A stretch of DNA of 64,000 nucleotides from Flavobacterium sp. (lineage in GTDB: Bacteria > Bacteroidota > Bacteroidia > Flavobacteriales > Flavobacteriaceae): NCBI GenBank assembly GCA_029946065.1, contig JAQSDU010000014.1, forward strand, positions 491,260 through 555,259, read 5' to 3'. How positions within the stretch are numbered: the stretch's first letter is position 1; every line of letters begins with the position of its first letter. Shown piece after piece: positions 61,645-64,000 of the stretch. The notes beneath the pieces are model-generated. The model was given only the letters and a program-made list of their open reading frames with translations, was not told the DNA's origin and did no database searches. The position numbers and the translations under genes are program-made.

Positions 61645-63789
61645 TCAGTCTTTGGATAATTTGAGTCCTTTATAATACTCAAGCGTTTTGTCGGGCGTTT
61701 CCAAACCTTCAGCAACCGGCATATTAGAAAAGGTTTGAAAATATAGAATGCACGAATTACGCCATATAACAGCTTCCTTGTATTGTATTGCAAGTCTGTC
61801 TTTAACTTTCTCAAACTGCTCCTTATCTACCATCGATTCGACGCTGTTCCATGTTAGCTGCATCAATTTTACCGCTTCGACCCCTACGTAATAGTGCCGA
61901 CAGAGGGCGTCCCACAAGCTTTGACCAGACTTGGTTTTATAATTCCAACTCACATGATGAAACCATAACATTAGGTTTTCGGGGCAAGTTTCAATATTAT
62001 TAAACGTTTCACGAACCGGCGCAAAATACTGTCCTACTGCGTTTGATCCTATAACGCTTCTTTCAAAACCTATCCCTTTTTCGTCGGCGTTATGGTAGTA
62101 AGTCGATTTCCAATTCGGCTGACTTGCGTCATCAACCCATGGTCCAGGACCATTGTGATCGCCATAAGACATGATGTGGTGCAATCCTAAAGGCGTCATA
62201 TAGTTCACCACATTTTCACGCGATTCAAGCATCATTTTTTTGATTGGCGCAACAAATTCATCGGCATTGGAAAACGTCATCCGAAGCCATTCATCGGCTA
62301 TGCTTTCTGCCGTTGTCTGGGGATCCCATGACTGTCTTCCGAATGCAAACCAATTGGCTTGTGCAAACGGATGTCCGCACCAATTTTCCTTATCGCCTAT
62401 GTTGGCTACCCCAGCCATTCCCGTTAGTTTTCCTGTAGTGTATTTGCCTTCGATAACATTTGCCACTGTACTTTTCGGACCATCGCAAAATGTGTCGGAT
62501 TTTAGCACCTCTTCGTATAAAGTTGACAGAAATACAAGATGTTTTGCAAATCCGAGATACTCCTGAGTTATCTGAAATTCCATCATCAGCGAGGTATTAG
62601 CCATTGCGCCAAATAGTGGTGAAAAAGGTTCGCGCGGTTGGAAATCTATCGGTCCGTTTTTGATTTGCACCAGTACGTTATCACGGAATTTACCGTCAAG
62701 AGGCTTGAAGCTATTATAGGCTTGCAACGTCCTATCGACCGTGGGGTCACTATTATATACAAAGGCTCTCCACATTACTATTCCATTATGCGGTTGGAGT
62801 ACATCGGCAAGCATATTGGCACCGTCGGCATGGGTTAGCCCATAATCCTGCGGCCCAGGCTGTCCCTCTGAATTTGCTTTCACAAGGAATCCTCCAAAGT
62901 CGGGAATATAAGTGTAGATTTCATCTGTTTTATCTTTCCACCACTGCTTTACATCGGCGTCAAGCGGATTGGCGGTTTTAAGTCCACCTATCGTAATGGG
63001 CGCACTAAAGGAAACCGAAAGAAATACTTTGAGTCCGTATGGTCGAAAAATATCCGCGAGCACCTTGATCTTTGCCAAATACTCTTTAGTCATGATTTTT
63101 GGGTTCGAATTTACGTTGTTCAGCACAGTAGCGTTGATACCTATCGACGCATTGGCACGTGCATAATCGGTATATCTAATATCTACTTTTTGTGGCAATT
63201 CTTCCCACTTCCATAGTGACTGACCAGCGTAACCACGCTCAATGCTGCCGTCGAGGTTGTCCCAATGATTGAGCATCCTGGTTTGTATTTTTGGGGATGA
63301 CGCAATTGCTATTTGATCAATATTTTTATGTTGCTGCAGCAACTGAAGCAAGTGAAAAACGCCGTATAAAGCCCCAACTTCTCCGTTTGCTGCGATAATA
63401 GTACACCTTTTTCCGTATACCTTTTTAGTTATTATTATGAATCCTTCGCTCCCCAACTTATCCAATTGATTTGTAAGTTTCAGGCCTTCAATAACTTTTG
63501 AGTTAACAGGCGTACCAATAACAAGGCATCCATTAGCCGTTATTGAAGCTACCTGCTTTATGTCCGTCTGCAACAATCCCTTTATACCTCTAAGGAGTTC
63601 AGATTTGGCTGCATTAGCTATGTCTGTAGTGCTTTCAAAATTGAAAGTTTTAAAATGCGAACGATAGGCAGACTGGAGTGACACATCGCTTATTGCTTTA
63701 TAGCGCAGCCAAAGGTCATATCCGGTTTCAGCCCGCAATCCTATGGAAAAAAGTAGGCTAAATGCAAATGCTAAAAATTTAAATTTCAT
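61645..63789 (-). CDS. Alpha-glucuronidase, glycoside hydrolase family 67
   Basis: The protein has 714 residues from the ATG at 63789 (MKFKFLAFAFSLLFSIGLRA, signal peptide); a TTG three codons earlier is not needed. The family order is visible: N-terminal domain (GYDLWLRYKAI), barrel with MLNHWDNLDGSIERGYAGQS, GLKVFLSVSFSAPITIGGL, YIPDFGGFLVKANSEGQPGP and HADGANMLADVLQPH, and C-terminal helices with GLHHIMSYGDHNGPGPW and WFHHVSWNYK. It removes 4-O-methyl-glucuronate from xylo-oligosaccharides. Confidence 0.95.
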   Translation of the reverse strand: MKFKFLAFAFSLLFSIGLRAETGYDLWLRYKAISDVSLQSAYRSHFKTFNFESTTDIANAAKSELLRGIKGLLQTDIKQVASITANGCLVIGTPVNSKVIEGLKLTNQLDKLGSEGFIIITKKVYGKRCTIIAANGEVGALYGVFHLLQLLQQHKNIDQIAIASSPKIQTRMLNHWDNLDGSIERGYAGQSLWKWEELPQKVDIRYTDYARANASIGINATVLNNVNSNPKIMTKEYLAKIKVLADIFRPYGLKVFLSVSFSAPITIGGLKTANPLDADVKQWWKDKTDEIYTYIPDFGGFLVKANSEGQPGPQDYGLTHADGANMLADVLQPHNGIVMWRAFVYNSDPTVDRTLQAYNSFKPLDGKFRDNVLVQIKNGPIDFQPREPFSPLFGAMANTSLMMEFQITQEYLGFAKHLVFLSTLYEEVLKSDTFCDGPKSTVANVIEGKYTTGKLTGMAGVANIGDKENWCGHPFAQANWFAFGRQSWDPQTTAESIADEWLRMTFSNADEFVAPIKKMMLESRENVVNYMTPLGLHHIMSYGDHNGPGPWVDDASQPNWKSTYYHNADEKGIGFERSVIGSNAVGQYFAPVRETFNNIETCPENLMLWFHHVSWNYKTKSGQSLWDALCRHYYVGVEAVKLMQLTWNSVESMVDKEQFEKVKDRLAIQYKEAVIWRNSCILYFQTFSNMPVAEGLETPDKTLEYYKGLKLSKD

Positions 63790-63854
63790 TAATGGCAACT
63801 ATTTTTATATTCAATTTAGATGTTTGGTTTTGCGTAAACTGATCTGGATTCGGC

Positions 63855-64000
63855 TCATTTACATTTTCTCAATACCTCCTTAAATGGTCCTGCAGGCAAA
63901 TCTTCTGAGTTGTAAAGATTGGCCGTCGCTGGATTATCAGCCCATGCATAGGTTATAAATGCAGGATCATTAATAAAGTCATTGGTTATTGTGACTTCGT
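63855..64000 (-). CDS. C-terminal end of an SGNH/sialate O-acetylesterase-like enzyme (partial)
   Basis: The minus-strand frame from the right edge ends at TGA 63855-63857. The 47 visible residues include ITNDFINDPAFITYAWADNP, then ATANLYNSEDLPAGPF and KEVLRKCK. The pattern YAWADNP, then NLYN, then LPAGPF is the typical end of sialate O-acetylesterase family proteins, many of which are acetylxylan esterases in xylan loci. The active site is outside the window. It is 66 bp upstream of GH67 and is probably in the same operon. Confidence 0.75.
   Translation of the reverse strand, partial: EVTITNDFINDPAFITYAWADNPATANLYNSEDLPAGPFKEVLRKCK

Noticed and set aside
63874-63881. Perfect Shine-Dalgarno-like AAGGAGGT on the minus strand before an ATG
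   Set aside because: It lies inside the last codons of the esterase and the following frame has only 15 codons; Bacteroidota rarely use such sites.

Overview
The window looks like a chromosomal segment of a Flavobacterium-like member of the Flavobacteriaceae (Bacteroidota). This rests on the AT-rich composition, type IX secretion C-terminal sorting domains on two secreted proteins, SusC/SusD pairs with attached glycoside hydrolases, several promoter -7 boxes of the TAnnTTTG type, near absence of Shine-Dalgarno sequences, and lipoprotein and signal peptides ending in -AQ. No rRNA, tRNA, CRISPR array, insertion sequence or phage gene was recognised.

Layout, left to right. (1) 1-5.7 kb: a five-gene plus-strand cluster made of a small winged-helix regulator, exosortase K, its dedicated MSEP-CTERM membrane target, an unrecognised small protein and CreD. 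A perfect 19-bp palindrome lies in front of the exosortase. (2) 5.9-9.6 kb: a large secreted repeat protein (fibronectin III plus jelly-roll modules) with a T9SS tail, followed by a degenerate 21-bp-period array. (3) 10.2-30.9 kb, all minus strand: a polysaccharide utilisation locus. It has a hybrid sensor/LuxR-type regulator, SusC, SusD, a LamG lipoprotein, two GH144 enzymes, a GH3 beta-glucosidase, GH97, GH43 and a sugar MFS permease, with an M28 peptidase at the end. The two GH144 genes plus GH3 point to beta-1,2-glucan as the substrate. A shared regulatory element sits in front of both susC and the permease.

(4) 31-40.6 kb: housekeeping and stress genes. These are a lysine/alanine-dehydrogenase-like oxidoreductase, a serine hydrolase, a MarR-nitroreductase-YceI unit with a striking triple operator, thioredoxin/rhodanese/DUF2892 genes, an HD-domain protein, a YitT-type membrane protein, and a receiver protein coupled to a receiver-adenylate cyclase. 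(5) 41-44.1 kb: MbnP, MbnH (di-haem) and a His-rich YHYH protein with a T9SS tail, a probable extracellular copper-handling operon. (6) 44.2-50.9 kb: a membrane histidine kinase with the decayed remnant of a second kinase directly upstream, a DUF808 protein, a CpcT/CpeT-like protein, a short transcription unit that may encode a 31-residue Met/Cys-rich peptide or an sRNA, a two-helix membrane protein, a YCF48-like beta-propeller and an AraC regulator.

(7) 51.4 kb to the end: pentose and glucuronoxylan use. It contains a Nudix-type AraR regulator with its own palindrome, a sodium/sugar symporter, a GH43 lipoprotein, an AraC (XylR-like) regulator, xylose isomerase, xylulokinase, a GH9 enzyme, a GH67 alpha-glucuronidase and the tail of an SGNH/sialate O-acetylesterase-like enzyme. 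Together they would remove acetyl and methylglucuronate side groups, cut and import the sugars, and feed xylose into the pentose phosphate pathway.

All family calls come from reading the sequence; no database search was possible. Operator, promoter and substrate statements are inferences.
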